The notes under the pieces: generated by a model
Told to the model about the DNA's origin: nothing
What the model saw: only the letters and a program-made list of their open reading frames with translations
Database searches by the model: none
Part shown: positions 24,637-32,879 of the stretch, piece after piece
Position numbering within the stretch: the stretch's first letter is position 1
How the letters are laid out: each line of letters begins with the position of its first letter
DNA from: Candidatus Methylobacter oryzae
GTDB taxonomy: Bacteria > Pseudomonadota > Gammaproteobacteria > Methylococcales > Methylomonadaceae
NCBI GenBank assembly: GCA_945861405.1
Contig: CAMAUL010000017.1
Coordinates: 1-48,132 of the forward strand
Direction: 5' to 3'
DNA: 48,132 nucleotides
Made by a program: the position numbers and the translations under genes

Positions 24637-25184
24637 TTCGCCACACCCAAACCGCTACCGATCCGGGGCTGTGTTACGGGCAAAGCGATATTGCCCTGGC
24701 GGACAGTTTTCCCGACGAGATGGCAAACCTGCATGACAAGCTGCCCGAGTTTGCCGATGACTGCACCGTTTTCAGCAGCCCGTTAACACGCTGCCTGCAA
24801 TTGGCCGAGACTTTTTCGGATACGGTGATCGCCGATGCGCGGTTGCAGGAACTTGATTTCGGCGAGTGGGAAGGCAAGCGTTTTGACGACATCGACGCTG
24901 ATGTTTTGCAGCATTGGACGAATAATTTTGTGACAGCGGCCCCCCCCAACGGCGAAAACTTTGAAGACTTGTACCAGCGTGCGGGCAGCTTTTGGCAGGA
25001 TTTGCTAGCCGCTAAAGCCGAACAGGTTGTAGTGATAACCCATGCAGGTATCATTCGCGCCTTGCTGGCTCGCGCTTTGAACCTGCCTTTAGCTAATTCG
25101 TTTCAACTGCGGATCGATTCAGGTTCCGTGCATAAACTGCGGCAGGCTGACGATTACCTTTACGTCGAATACATCAACTTATAA
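24621..25184 (+). CDS. cobC: CobC, alpha-ribazole phosphatase
   Basis: A 187-aa histidine phosphatase that removes phosphate from alpha-ribazole-5'-phosphate (or adenosylcobalamin phosphate). The catalytic histidine is in YLIRHTQTATDPG; the other motifs are SSPLTRCLQLAETF, LQELDFGEWEGKRFDDI and VVITHAGIIRALLARAL. The ATG at 24621 lies in the end of cobS, giving the normal family start. It is followed by an inverted repeat. Confidence 0.92.
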   Translation: MDIYLIRHTQTATDPGLCYGQSDIALADSFPDEMANLHDKLPEFADDCTVFSSPLTRCLQLAETFSDTVIADARLQELDFGEWEGKRFDDIDADVLQHWTNNFVTAAPPNGENFEDLYQRAGSFWQDLLAAKAEQVVVITHAGIIRALLARALNLPLANSFQLRIDSGSVHKLRQADDYLYVEYINL

Positions 25185-25207
25185 ATGAACCATGTTCGCA
25201 TACGTTA

Positions 25208-25254
25208 CAAAGCCAGCTTTGAACTCCGCTATCTGGAGTCCAAAGCTGGCTTTG
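25208..25254. repeat. Inverted repeat between cobC and cobD
   Basis: CAAAGCCAGCTTTG (25208-25221) faces CAAAGCTGGCTTTG (25241-25254), with ACTCC/GGAGT extending the stem inward. Each arm is itself nearly palindromic. It resembles the other dispersed hairpins of the window. With no T-run it is unlikely to be a strong terminator. Confidence 0.75.
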
Positions 25255-25273
25255 GCAAATACTTAAGTCAGCA

Positions 25274-26407
25274 ATGAACCACGGCGGCAATATTTACCAG
25301 TTCGCCCAGCGCCTTGGCTGCCTGCCGGAACAGGTGCTGGACTTTTCGGCCAACATCAACCCGGAGCAGGCGGTCGATTTAAGTTGCCTGCAAGATGTCC
25401 AGCTTACCCCGTATGCCGACCCTGATTACGGCTTGTTAAAACAGGCGCTCAATCAGCGCTATTCGATGCCTTCCGGTGTTGATATTGAACCGTTTAACGG
25501 CGCAAGCGCGGCTATCTTCGCCCTGTTGCGCGACTTGCAACCGAAAGACTTGGTTTTGTATACGCCTTTGTATGGCGAATATGCGCATATTGCCGGGGAG
25601 CTGGGTTGTACGGTGCATAACATCGACCGGTTTAACCATTTATCGGCAGATATTCCCAAACACAGCACGGTGATCTTTGTTAACCCGTCCACGCCGGACG
25701 GGCAGCTTTACGACTTGCAAGAGCTGTTGGCAACATGGCAGGCGGCAGAGTGTACGATTATCATCGATGAGTCGTTCCTGGACTTTTGCTCGAGTGCATG
25801 GGCGCAGGAGGTAGGGGCAATCCCTTGTGGTTGCCCTGATAGGGCTGGGGCAGAAAGGGCAGGCACAAGACCAGCCCCTACGTCGGTCGCAGAACACATC
25901 GCGCATTACGATAAGCTTTATGTAATCAAATCGCTGAGTAAATTTTACGGTTGCGCAGGTATTCGCATTGGTTTTATTCTGGCGTCAACAGAGGCTATAA
26001 AAGAGCTACGGCGCTTTGAACCGGCATGGAAGCTGTCTAGCCTGGATATGGTCTACATGCAGCAGGCGCTGGCAAATACCGCTTTTATCGAACAGACCCG
26101 CCAGCAGACCGTGCATTTACGCGAGTTGCTGCATCAAGCGCTGCAAGCATCCGGCTTGTTCGATAAGATTTATCCGGGGCAAGCTAATTTTCTGCTGGCG
26201 CGATTGGCAAACGGTGGCGATGGTTATCAGTTGCAGGAGCGATTGGAACCGTCGCGGATTTTAATCCGCGTCTGCGACAATTTCGAAGGCCTGGATAAAA
26301 GTCATGTGCGTTTTGCGGTCAAGGATGAGCGGGCCATAGCCCAACTTGCCAGCAGTTTATTGAATGTGGGGCGACTTCAGTTGCCTATGCCCTCACTGGA
26401 CGACTGA
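25274..26407 (+). CDS. cobD: CobD, L-threonine-O-3-phosphate decarboxylase, with repeat-derived insertion
   Basis: The 377-aa PLP enzyme makes (R)-1-aminopropan-2-yl phosphate for the cobalamin nucleotide loop. The start MNHGGNIYQFAQRLG and LDFSANINPEQAVDL are typical, and the PLP lysine is in VIKSLSKFYGCAGIRIGF. After LDFCSSAWAQE about 24 residues (VGAIPCGCPDRAGAERAGTR plus PAPT) come from a 71-bp palindromic repeat at 25811-25881 and are absent from the family as I know it. They lie before the PLP-lysine strand, probably in a surface loop. The 3' end also lies in a second palindrome. The gene is open, and activity seems possible. Confidence 0.88.
   Translation: MNHGGNIYQFAQRLGCLPEQVLDFSANINPEQAVDLSCLQDVQLTPYADPDYGLLKQALNQRYSMPSGVDIEPFNGASAAIFALLRDLQPKDLVLYTPLYGEYAHIAGELGCTVHNIDRFNHLSADIPKHSTVIFVNPSTPDGQLYDLQELLATWQAAECTIIIDESFLDFCSSAWAQEVGAIPCGCPDRAGAERAGTRPAPTSVAEHIAHYDKLYVIKSLSKFYGCAGIRIGFILASTEAIKELRRFEPAWKLSSLDMVYMQQALANTAFIEQTRQQTVHLRELLHQALQASGLFDKIYPGQANFLLARLANGGDGYQLQERLEPSRILIRVCDNFEGLDKSHVRFAVKDERAIAQLASSLLNVGRLQLPMPSLDD
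25811..25881. repeat. 71-bp palindromic repeat inside cobD
   Basis: It starts GTAGGGGCAATCCCTTGTGG and ends with CACAAGACCAGCCCCTAC; the arms pair over about 25 bases with some mismatches (GTAGGGGC / GCCCCTAC exact at the tips, TTGTG / CACAA further in). It is read through in frame in cobD. Confidence 0.8.
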
Positions 26408-26422
26408 AGTCGCCCCCACATT
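26363..26422. repeat. Palindromic repeat over the 3' end of cobD
   Basis: AATGTGGGGCGACTTCAG (26363-26380) pairs with CTGAAGTCGCCCCCACATT (26404-26422), with one bulged base. The cobD stop at 26405-26407 lies in the right arm. The final 15 or so residues of CobD (VGRLQLPMPSLDD) are therefore encoded by the element. Confidence 0.8.
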
Positions 26423-26445
26423 AGCCAGCCCAAAAGAGATTATCC

Positions 26446-27846
26446 ATGAAACCATTAGCCGTATTCGGCACCAGTTCAGACGCAGGCAAAACCACGCTGG
26501 TCATGGCCTTGTGTCGGATTTTTGCAGACCAAGGCTTGAAGGTCGCACCGTTTAAGGCGCAGAACGTCTCCAATAACTCAGCGGTCACCAAAGAGGGCCG
26601 GGAGATTTCCAGGGCGCAATGTCTGCAAGCGGAAGCCGCGCGCGTCGAACCGAGTTACCTGTTCAACCCGGTATTGCTTAAATCGCACGGCAACGGTTCG
26701 GTGCAGGTGATTGTCAACGGGCTGGTTTACCAAAACCAGTCGATTGTTGATTATTATGCTGAAATCGACAGATTGAAAGAACAGGTTAAACAGGCATTTT
26801 CATTGCTACAGCAAGACTATGACCTGATCGTTGCAGAAGGCGCGGGTTCTCCGGTCGAGTTGAATTTGCTGAACAAGGATTTGTCCAATACCTTTGTCGC
26901 TAACAGTTTCAATACCAAAAACATCCTGGTCGCGGACATCGAACGCGGCGGCGTGTTTGCGTCGATTTACGGCACGCTGGAATTGATGGATCCCGTTATG
27001 CGCAGCAATCTGATCGGCGTGGTGATCAATAAATTTCGCGGCGATCGGCGTTTTTTCGACGAGGGCGAAAAGATCATCGCCGAGCGCTTCGGCGTCCCCG
27101 TTTTAGGCGTGCTGCCGTTTAAGTCCTTGAATATCGACATGGAAGATTCCCAGTCGCTGCGCAATTACCGGCAGCGCCTGGATGACGCCAAAATCCGCGT
27201 TGCGGTGATCGCCTATCCGGGCCTGAGCAACTATAACGACCTCGATGTATTGATGGGCGATCCTGAACTGTATGTTGAGCTGATCCACGATTATCGCCCG
27301 CTGGGAAGCTTCGATATGGTGCTGTTGCCGGGCAGCAAAACCGTGATCCGCGACTTGCAATGGCTGAAAGGCCAGGGCTTGTTCGAGGAGATTTTGCGCT
27401 TCAATAAGCCGGTGTTCGGCATCTGCGGCGGCTATCAAATGCTCTGCCAAAGTCTGCACGACCCTGATGCTATTGAACATGAAGTCGCGATTGTCGAAAC
27501 AGGCTTGAGCTTTATCGACGATACGGTGCTTTACCAAAGCCCTAAAATACTCACGCGAGGACAGTATCAACTGTTTTCGTACGCCGAGATCAGCGGCTAT
27601 GAAATCCATTGCGGGCGCATGGACAAGTACCCGCTGTATTATCAAGGCGGCCAGTTCGCTGGAACCCACGTGCATGGCATTTTTGACCACGACGCGTTCC
27701 GCACCGACTACTTTAAAGCCATCAATCCGCAGTACCAGGGCTATGCTTATGCGCATTACCGAGAAGCCGAAATACAGGGCTTTGCCGATATGGTCGCGGA
27801 AAACCTGGATATAGCCGCCATTTTGCAAGCGTTACAGGTTTTATAA
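26446..27846 (+). CDS. cobQ: CobQ, cobyric acid synthase
   Basis: A 466-aa glutamine-dependent amidotransferase that amidates four side chains of adenosylcobyrinate diamide. The N-terminal ATP-binding motif is FGTSSDAGKTTLVMALC, with PFKAQNVSNNSAV next. The class I-like amidotransferase domain has the nucleophile in FGICGGYQMLCQ (about residue 328) and the histidine in GTHVHGIFDHD. It follows cobD after a repeat and is followed by another. Confidence 0.95.
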   Translation: MKPLAVFGTSSDAGKTTLVMALCRIFADQGLKVAPFKAQNVSNNSAVTKEGREISRAQCLQAEAARVEPSYLFNPVLLKSHGNGSVQVIVNGLVYQNQSIVDYYAEIDRLKEQVKQAFSLLQQDYDLIVAEGAGSPVELNLLNKDLSNTFVANSFNTKNILVADIERGGVFASIYGTLELMDPVMRSNLIGVVINKFRGDRRFFDEGEKIIAERFGVPVLGVLPFKSLNIDMEDSQSLRNYRQRLDDAKIRVAVIAYPGLSNYNDLDVLMGDPELYVELIHDYRPLGSFDMVLLPGSKTVIRDLQWLKGQGLFEEILRFNKPVFGICGGYQMLCQSLHDPDAIEHEVAIVETGLSFIDDTVLYQSPKILTRGQYQLFSYAEISGYEIHCGRMDKYPLYYQGGQFAGTHVHGIFDHDAFRTDYFKAINPQYQGYAYAHYREAEIQGFADMVAENLDIAAILQALQVL

Positions 27847-27940
27847 TGGAACGCGGATGACGCTGATTGAACGGATAAGCGCAGATAAAAAAGAAAAAAT
27901 CCGCGTAAATCCGCCTAATCCGTGTCATCTGCGTTCTATT
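27845..27940. repeat. Inverted-repeat element between cobQ and cbiB
   Basis: AATGGAACGCGGATGACGC (27845-27863) and GTGTCATCTGCGTTCTATT (27922-27940) form imperfect arms like those at 5722-5820. Interior pieces GATTGAACGGATAAGCGCAG and TCCGCGTAAATCCGCC also pair. It overlaps the cobQ stop codon by two bases. Confidence 0.7.
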
Positions 27941-27963
27941 TTTCTAATTGCTGAGTAATTACG

Positions 27964-28860
27964 ATGTTTTTTGAATTAGCGGCTTTGGCATATCTTATCG
28001 ATATGGTTTTTGGCGAGTTCCCCTGCAAGCACCCGGTAGCGTTGATGGGTGATTTTATTTCTGCGTTTGAGCGGCGTTTTTACAACGACCGTATTTTACC
28101 CGGCGCGCTATTGGTGATCTGCTTGATCGCATTGGCCTTATCGATCAGCGTCACGCTGGTTTTTCTGTGCGAATTGTTACCCGACTGGTTATCGTTGATG
28201 GTTTTGGCAGTACTTGCTTCTACCGGCCTAGCCATGAATATGCTGCACGAAAGCGTCGCCGCCCTGCTAACCGCCGAGCAGCCCAGGCAGGCGCTAAGCT
28301 ATCTGGTCAGCCGCGATACCCAAGACATGACCGAAACCGAAATCTATAAAGCAGGCCTTGAAACCTGGGCGGAAAATCTCAGCGACGGCGTTATCGCGCC
28401 GCTGTTTTATCTGCTGTTGTTCGGCTTGCCGGGAATTGCCGTGTACAAAGCGATCAACACCATGGATTCGATGATTGCTTATAAAACCGAACGCTATTTT
28501 TATTTTGGCAAAACGGCGGCGATAGTGGACGATATAGTCAACTTCATTCCCGCCCGGCTGACCGCGTTGCTGATTGTCGCATTAGCAAAAGACAAACAAC
28601 GCGCTTGGCAATGTCTATGGCGTGACGGCAACAAACTGGAAAGCCCCAACGCCGGTTATCCCATCGCGGCAATGGCTGGTGCCTTGGGCGTTGCCTTGGG
28701 CGGCGATGCCAGCTATCACGGCCAAATCAAACATAAACCGACGCTGGGCTTGGCCGTCAATCCGGTCGATAAATCAACCTTAACCAACGCATTGCAAATG
28801 AAAACAGGCATTAATCTGATCGTTCTAAGCCTTTTGACAATGGGAGCTTTGCTGTCATGA
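27964..28860 (+). CDS. cbiB: CbiB/CobD-type adenosylcobinamide-phosphate synthase
   Basis: The 298-aa membrane protein attaches aminopropanol phosphate to cobyric acid. Family motifs are YLIDMVFGEFPCKHPVALMG near the N-terminus, SRDTQDMTETEIYKAGLETW, AENLSDGVIAPLFYLLLFG and YKAINTMDSMIAYK. Several transmembrane helices are present. It overlaps cobU by four bases (ATGA). Confidence 0.95.
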   Translation: MFFELAALAYLIDMVFGEFPCKHPVALMGDFISAFERRFYNDRILPGALLVICLIALALSISVTLVFLCELLPDWLSLMVLAVLASTGLAMNMLHESVAALLTAEQPRQALSYLVSRDTQDMTETEIYKAGLETWAENLSDGVIAPLFYLLLFGLPGIAVYKAINTMDSMIAYKTERYFYFGKTAAIVDDIVNFIPARLTALLIVALAKDKQRAWQCLWRDGNKLESPNAGYPIAAMAGALGVALGGDASYHGQIKHKPTLGLAVNPVDKSTLTNALQMKTGINLIVLSLLTMGALLS

Positions 28861-29354
28861 AAACACTGTTTATAGGCGGCATCAAAAGCGGAAAATCCCG
28901 ATTGGCTGAAAGCTATATTTTAGAGCAGGCAGCAACCGATAAGCCGTATTATCTGGCGACGACCGAGTTTATTGACGACGAGATGCGGGCGCGTATCCGC
29001 ATCCATCAACAGCGCCGCCAGGATTTATTTGCCACTATCGAAGAACCCGTTAAACTGTTTGAAGCATTGCAAAAATGCGAACGCCCGGTATTGATCGAAT
29101 GCGTGTCGATGTGGCTGAACAATCAGCTTTACCACAAAATTCCTGAAGCGGACATCTTGCAAGAACTGGAAGCAGTGCTACAGTTATCCTGCGACATGGT
29201 GCTGGTGCACAACGAAGTCGGGTTGAGTGTGATTGCCGACAACCGCTTGGCTAGACAGTTTGTCGATCTGTCAGGCAAAGCCGCCCAGTTGATGGGACAG
29301 TATTGCGATCAAGTGTTTTTTTGCAGCGCAGGTCTGAAAATGAACATGAAATAG
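28857..29354 (+). CDS. cobU: CobU, adenosylcobinamide kinase / GTP transferase
   Basis: This 165-aa bifunctional enzyme phosphorylates adenosylcobinamide and then adds GMP. The P-loop is FIGGIKSGKSRLAESY; the guanylylated histidine lies in RIRIHQQRRQDLF; VLIECVSMWLNNQLY and VHNEVGLSVIADNRLARQF follow. It is the last gene of the cobalamin run, 106 bp ahead of mltB. Confidence 0.95.
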   Translation: MKTLFIGGIKSGKSRLAESYILEQAATDKPYYLATTEFIDDEMRARIRIHQQRRQDLFATIEEPVKLFEALQKCERPVLIECVSMWLNNQLYHKIPEADILQELEAVLQLSCDMVLVHNEVGLSVIADNRLARQFVDLSGKAAQLMGQYCDQVFFCSAGLKMNMK

Positions 29355-29460
29355 GCGCGAAATTACTGGGATTCGTGATGCGGAAAGCATTATCAAGTCC
29401 GTCCGCTTTCAAATTCCATGCGTTTTACTAGAATAAACAACCACCCAACATCATAAAGAG

Positions 29461-30447
29461 ATGACCGTGAAAAACACAGGCTGTAACCGCTTTTTCAAAC
29501 TGACTTTGGCGCTCATGCTTACCGGCTGCGCCAGCAATTCCGCGATTCAAACCGACGCGCCATATCGCGTTACCGGCAATCAACCTACGGAATATCAAGC
29601 GCAGACATTAACCGGGCTTTACGCCAACTCGATGCCGATGCAGAAATTCATTCGCCATATGGTATTCGATCATGGCTTTTCGGAAAGCTATTTGAACGGT
29701 TTGTTTTCAAAGGCCAAACGCCTGGATTACGTTATCCGCCTGGAAAATACGCCGCAGTACCACGGCCCCAAACCCATCCATCCCAAGGTGGGGAACTGGA
29801 TGGGCTACCGCAAACAATTTATCACCGATGCGCATATCAGTAATGGCGTAGCCTTTTGGGGCAATAATGCCGACGCTATCCAAAAAGCCAGCGAAACTTA
29901 CGGCGTCGATCCTGAATATATCGTTGCGATTATCGGCGTGGAAACTTTTTTTGGCCGCAATGTCGGCAAAACGCGCATTATCGATGCCTTAACCACGCTG
30001 GCATTTGACACCCAACGGCGCTCCAATTTTTTCACCCTGGAGCTGGAAAATTTCTTGCTGATGACCCGCGAAGAAGGCTACGAGCCGCTTAAGCCGGTTG
30101 GCTCCTGGGCGGGCGCAATGGGTTTGAGCCAATTTATGCCCAGCAGTTTCCGCACCTTGGCGGTTGATTTCAACAACGACGGGCATCGTAATCTTTGGGA
30201 TCAGAACGATGCAATCGGCAGCGTAGCGAACTATTTTTCACATAATGGCTGGCAAAACAACAGGCCGGTAGCGGAAAAAACAAAAGGCAATAACGGCGAA
30301 TCAACCCTTGAACTGGGCGCGAACAAAGGGAGCGAATACTGGCGCGTCCATCCCAATTTCAAGGTGATTAAGAAATACAATAACAGCGATAAATACGCGA
30401 TGGCAGTGCATCAATTGGCGCAGGCAATTAAGCAGCGGCGTTTATAA
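29461..30447 (+). CDS. mltB: MltB, membrane-bound lytic murein transglycosylase B
   Basis: A 328-aa lipoprotein with lipobox LMLTGCASN; the cysteine near residue 23 would be acylated. The catalytic glutamate is in VAIIGVETFFGRNVGKTRI (about residue 165), with KPVGSWAGAMGLSQFMPSSF and DFNNDGHRNLWDQNDAIGS following, all typical of MltB. It cleaves peptidoglycan glycans to 1,6-anhydro products. The ATG at 29461 follows AAAGAG; a GTG two codons on is possible. Confidence 0.94.
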   Translation: MTVKNTGCNRFFKLTLALMLTGCASNSAIQTDAPYRVTGNQPTEYQAQTLTGLYANSMPMQKFIRHMVFDHGFSESYLNGLFSKAKRLDYVIRLENTPQYHGPKPIHPKVGNWMGYRKQFITDAHISNGVAFWGNNADAIQKASETYGVDPEYIVAIIGVETFFGRNVGKTRIIDALTTLAFDTQRRSNFFTLELENFLLMTREEGYEPLKPVGSWAGAMGLSQFMPSSFRTLAVDFNNDGHRNLWDQNDAIGSVANYFSHNGWQNNRPVAEKTKGNNGESTLELGANKGSEYWRVHPNFKVIKKYNNSDKYAMAVHQLAQAIKQRRL

Positions 30448-30458
30448 GTTATAAACGG

Positions 30459-30482
30459 GGTGGGCAAAAAATCTTGCCCACC
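30459..30482. repeat. GGTGGGCAA palindrome downstream of mltB
   Basis: GGTGGGCAA (30459-30467) and TTGCCCACC (30474-30482) form a 9-bp stem with a 6-base loop, between the convergent mltB and beta-propeller genes. The same core occurs at 3514-3538 and 34577-34615. It could also act as a terminator, though the following bases have only a short T content. Confidence 0.65.
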
Positions 30483-30500
30483 TCATCTCTCAAAGCATTT

Positions 30501-31673
30501 TTAATGCGCAACATCATGATGCCATTTCGGCATCATGATAATACAGTTAGGGTTAAGCCCCTGCTTCTTAAATGTATCGATAGTAGCCTTCACTTCCTGT
30601 TTATTCAGGTCGACTACGGTAATCGAACCGTCGCTCATATCCGGTAAATTCAAAAAGCTGTTCTGCACGATGGCATACTGTTCATCGGGTGAAAGTACCA
30701 CATGGTGAGCGCCGCCTGCAGTGGGTATGGCTTTTATTAATGTCGGTTTCAGCGCGGATTGGCTGATGTCGAAGATATTGAAATAACCGGGATTGGCTGT
30801 GGTGATGTACATGCGGTCATGCTTGTCATTGAAGTAGATTTCCAACGGTACGCCTTGCTTAACGGCGTTAAAGTCGAATGCATGCTGAAAATCAAAATTC
30901 TTGTTGCCGGAATTCCAGGTACCAGTCCACAACCCGCCGCCGAACATGGTGTTGATATAAGCCATCGGCGGATTCGATCCGGGCAGGAAAACCGCCTCGA
31001 CGGGGGCTGAGCCGGAAGGGGACGGTTTATCTGACAGTTTATGGCTGGATAACACTTTACCGCTGGATGCTTCGATGATGGTCACGGTTTCACCGGCATC
31101 GCCCAGATCCGACGGACGCACGGTGCTGGTGATCATGATGCGGTCGATGTCGTCATTAATGCTGATACCGTGCGGATAACGGATAAAAGCCTTCTCAGAA
31201 TCGGCGGCAATCACTTTGATCGGTTTGTCGGTTTGCGCGTCGCCGACTATCACGTTACTCGACCCCATGCAGGTCATGTACCAGGTAAGGTTGTCTTTGG
31301 AAAAGACCACATCTTCTCCGACTTTACAGTCAGGCAGGTCAATTTTCTTGGGCTGATAAGGGACATGGTTCATGTCCATCACATGCAGCGCACCATTACC
31401 CAGAGAGGTGATGTAAGCTTTGCTCAGATCCCTGTTGTAGAAGATATGATGAGCGACTAAATCGGTCGGCAGCGGAATGTCATTGAGGATTTTGGCAAAG
31501 CTTTTCGATGCAGGATCGATGTCGATAATCGCGATGCCTTCACGTCTTGGATTTTGCCCCGGTTTGCTTTCATAATTCACCATCGCCAATATTTCCGCGT
31601 AGCCCAGCACAGGGCTAAGCAGCGTCGTGCAAATAAGTAATGAGCGGGCGGCTTTTATTAATTTAGTTTTCAT
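30501..31673 (-). CDS. Exported YVTN-type beta-propeller protein of unknown function
   Basis: The 390-aa protein begins with a signal peptide (KAARSLLICTTLLSPVLGYA). The rest shows repeated beta-propeller blades: DLSKAYITSLGNGALHVMDM, WYMTCMGSSNVIVGD, DRMYITTANPGYFNIFDIS and YAIVQNSFLNLP..SITVVD. Histidine-rich spots (DLVAHHIFYN, GGAHHVVLSPD and the tail PKWHHDVAH) could bind a metal, but this is inference. It is last in a minus-strand set after a TetR regulator and a DUF4242 protein. AGGA precedes the ATG. Confidence 0.75.
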   Translation of the reverse strand: MKTKLIKAARSLLICTTLLSPVLGYAEILAMVNYESKPGQNPRREGIAIIDIDPASKSFAKILNDIPLPTDLVAHHIFYNRDLSKAYITSLGNGALHVMDMNHVPYQPKKIDLPDCKVGEDVVFSKDNLTWYMTCMGSSNVIVGDAQTDKPIKVIAADSEKAFIRYPHGISINDDIDRIMITSTVRPSDLGDAGETVTIIEASSGKVLSSHKLSDKPSPSGSAPVEAVFLPGSNPPMAYINTMFGGGLWTGTWNSGNKNFDFQHAFDFNAVKQGVPLEIYFNDKHDRMYITTANPGYFNIFDISQSALKPTLIKAIPTAGGAHHVVLSPDEQYAIVQNSFLNLPDMSDGSITVVDLNKQEVKATIDTFKKQGLNPNCIIMMPKWHHDVAH

Positions 31674-31710
31674 CGTTGTTTTCCTGGTTATTGGTTAGTT
31701 GACGATGCTC

Positions 31711-31755
31711 TTCTGGTTAGTAGGTAGTCGTTTTTCCTCTTCCTACTGACCAGAA
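31711..31755. promoter_or_regulatory. Inverted repeat between the DUF4242 and beta-propeller genes
   Basis: TTCTGGTTAGTAGG (31711-31724) and CCTACTGACCAGAA (31742-31755) form a 14-bp stem with one mismatch, within the 107-bp gap of the putative minus-strand operon. The loop is pyrimidine-rich on the plus strand. CTGGTTAGTAG is repeated just ahead of the DUF4242 gene (about 32069) and a variant precedes the propeller gene. It may be a processing hairpin, attenuator or regulator site. Confidence 0.5.
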
Positions 31756-31780
31756 GGCTTACCCTACGATAAGCGCCGAA

Positions 31781-32053
31781 TCATTCTGCGGTGGTGGGGT
31801 CGATCATGGATCTGATCTGAGAAATGCGGTTGGCCGGGAATCCGCCTTTTTCGGCATGTTCCCTAACCGTTTCTTCATTCGGTGCGATGTAAACGCAATA
31901 GACTTTATCGTCGGTCACATAGCTTTCTACCCACTGTATTTTCGGCCCCATGTCGCAAAGAATGCCGCAGGATTTCTGCGAAATGTCTTGCAGCTCACGA
32001 TAAGCTAATGAACCTGCGCCTGGGATTTCGCGTTCGATAATATATTTTGGCAT
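31781..32053 (-). CDS. DUF4242 (ferredoxin-like fold, SCO4226-type) protein
   Basis: The 90-aa protein begins PKYIIEREIPGAGSLAYREL and contains IQWVESYVTDDKVYCVYIAP and EHAEKGGFPANRISQI, the pattern of the DUF4242 family. One member, SCO4226 of Streptomyces, binds nickel; whether this one binds metal is not shown. It has a clear ribosome-binding site (CCAGGAGACCAAC). It lies 49 bp after the TetR regulator gene and 107 bp ahead of the beta-propeller gene. Confidence 0.8.
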   Translation of the reverse strand: MPKYIIEREIPGAGSLAYRELQDISQKSCGILCDMGPKIQWVESYVTDDKVYCVYIAPNEETVREHAEKGGFPANRISQIRSMIDPTTAE

Positions 32054-32102
32054 GTTGGTCTCCTGGTTAGTAGTAATAATGGGTCGGCTTTTTAAAGCGT
32101 AA

Positions 32103-32705
32103 TCAAGATTGCGCTTTAAAAAAATCTCCTAATAAATTCTGGCAACACTGTTTAAGCGGTGCGGACGATTTTTCAATTTTCATTCTTAACAAGGCTCCTT
32201 GCCAAGTGTTCACCAGTAAGTCGGCCATATCTTCAGCTGATTTGTCGATTCTTACTGTACCTTGCTGCTGAGCTTTGGCGAGGCCTGCTTGCAATAAATC
32301 CCGATAACGGTTTACCGCAGATTGCAGCGATTTCTGGCAAAGATCGCTGGTGTCGCCGATTTCGCCCATTAAATTGCCCAGCAGACAGCCGCCTTTGAAG
32401 TTCGCTTTCTCAAGATCGGCAATCCCCTCATTAAAATAACGTTGTAATGCGCCGAGCGCGTCACCTTCGGACTGTTGCAAATGCGCGGTCAATTGCTTAA
32501 TAAACGGCTCGATATAGTGTTGAATGACTTCTGCGCCGAAATTTTCTTTGCTACCGAAGTAATTATAAAAAGAGCCTTTGGGAATCTGCACCGCATCCAG
32601 AATCGCTTTCAGCCCGGTGCCGTGATAGCCCTGCTCCATAAGCAAAGTTACGCCTTGGTTTAACAGGTTTTCCCGATTTATTTGTTTTTTTGTAATTTCA
32701 AGCAT
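32103..32705 (-). CDS. TetR-family transcriptional regulator
   Basis: A 200-aa repressor-type protein. The N-terminal helix-turn-helix is seen in GYHGTGLKAILDAVQIPKG and SFYNYFGSKENFGAEVIQHY. The ligand-binding part has KGGCLLGNLMGEIGDTSD with a cysteine often seen in AcuR/NemR-like members that sense electrophiles or small acids. It is probably first in an operon with the DUF4242 and beta-propeller genes and may control them. It is divergent from the four-helix protein gene. Confidence 0.88.
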   Translation of the reverse strand: MLEITKKQINRENLLNQGVTLLMEQGYHGTGLKAILDAVQIPKGSFYNYFGSKENFGAEVIQHYIEPFIKQLTAHLQQSEGDALGALQRYFNEGIADLEKANFKGGCLLGNLMGEIGDTSDLCQKSLQSAVNRYRDLLQAGLAKAQQQGTVRIDKSAEDMADLLVNTWQGALLRMKIEKSSAPLKQCCQNLLGDFFKAQS

Positions 32706-32879
32706 GGCAGAATAATACGACCGGTTGTCTTATGCTGTCAAAAAGTATTTTATTTCTATTTTTAGCGAATGGCCTGATGTTTCCACCAAAGCAACATGGG
32801 AAGTCAGTCAACAAATTCAAGCTCCATTGCAACAGGGTTTGGTATCATAGGCCGCTACATACACTTGGCAGGAAACAAC

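Noticed and set aside
27103-27828. 241-aa open frame on the minus strand inside cobQ
   Set aside because: Antisense to the amidotransferase domain of cobQ, with no ribosome-binding site and no family features.
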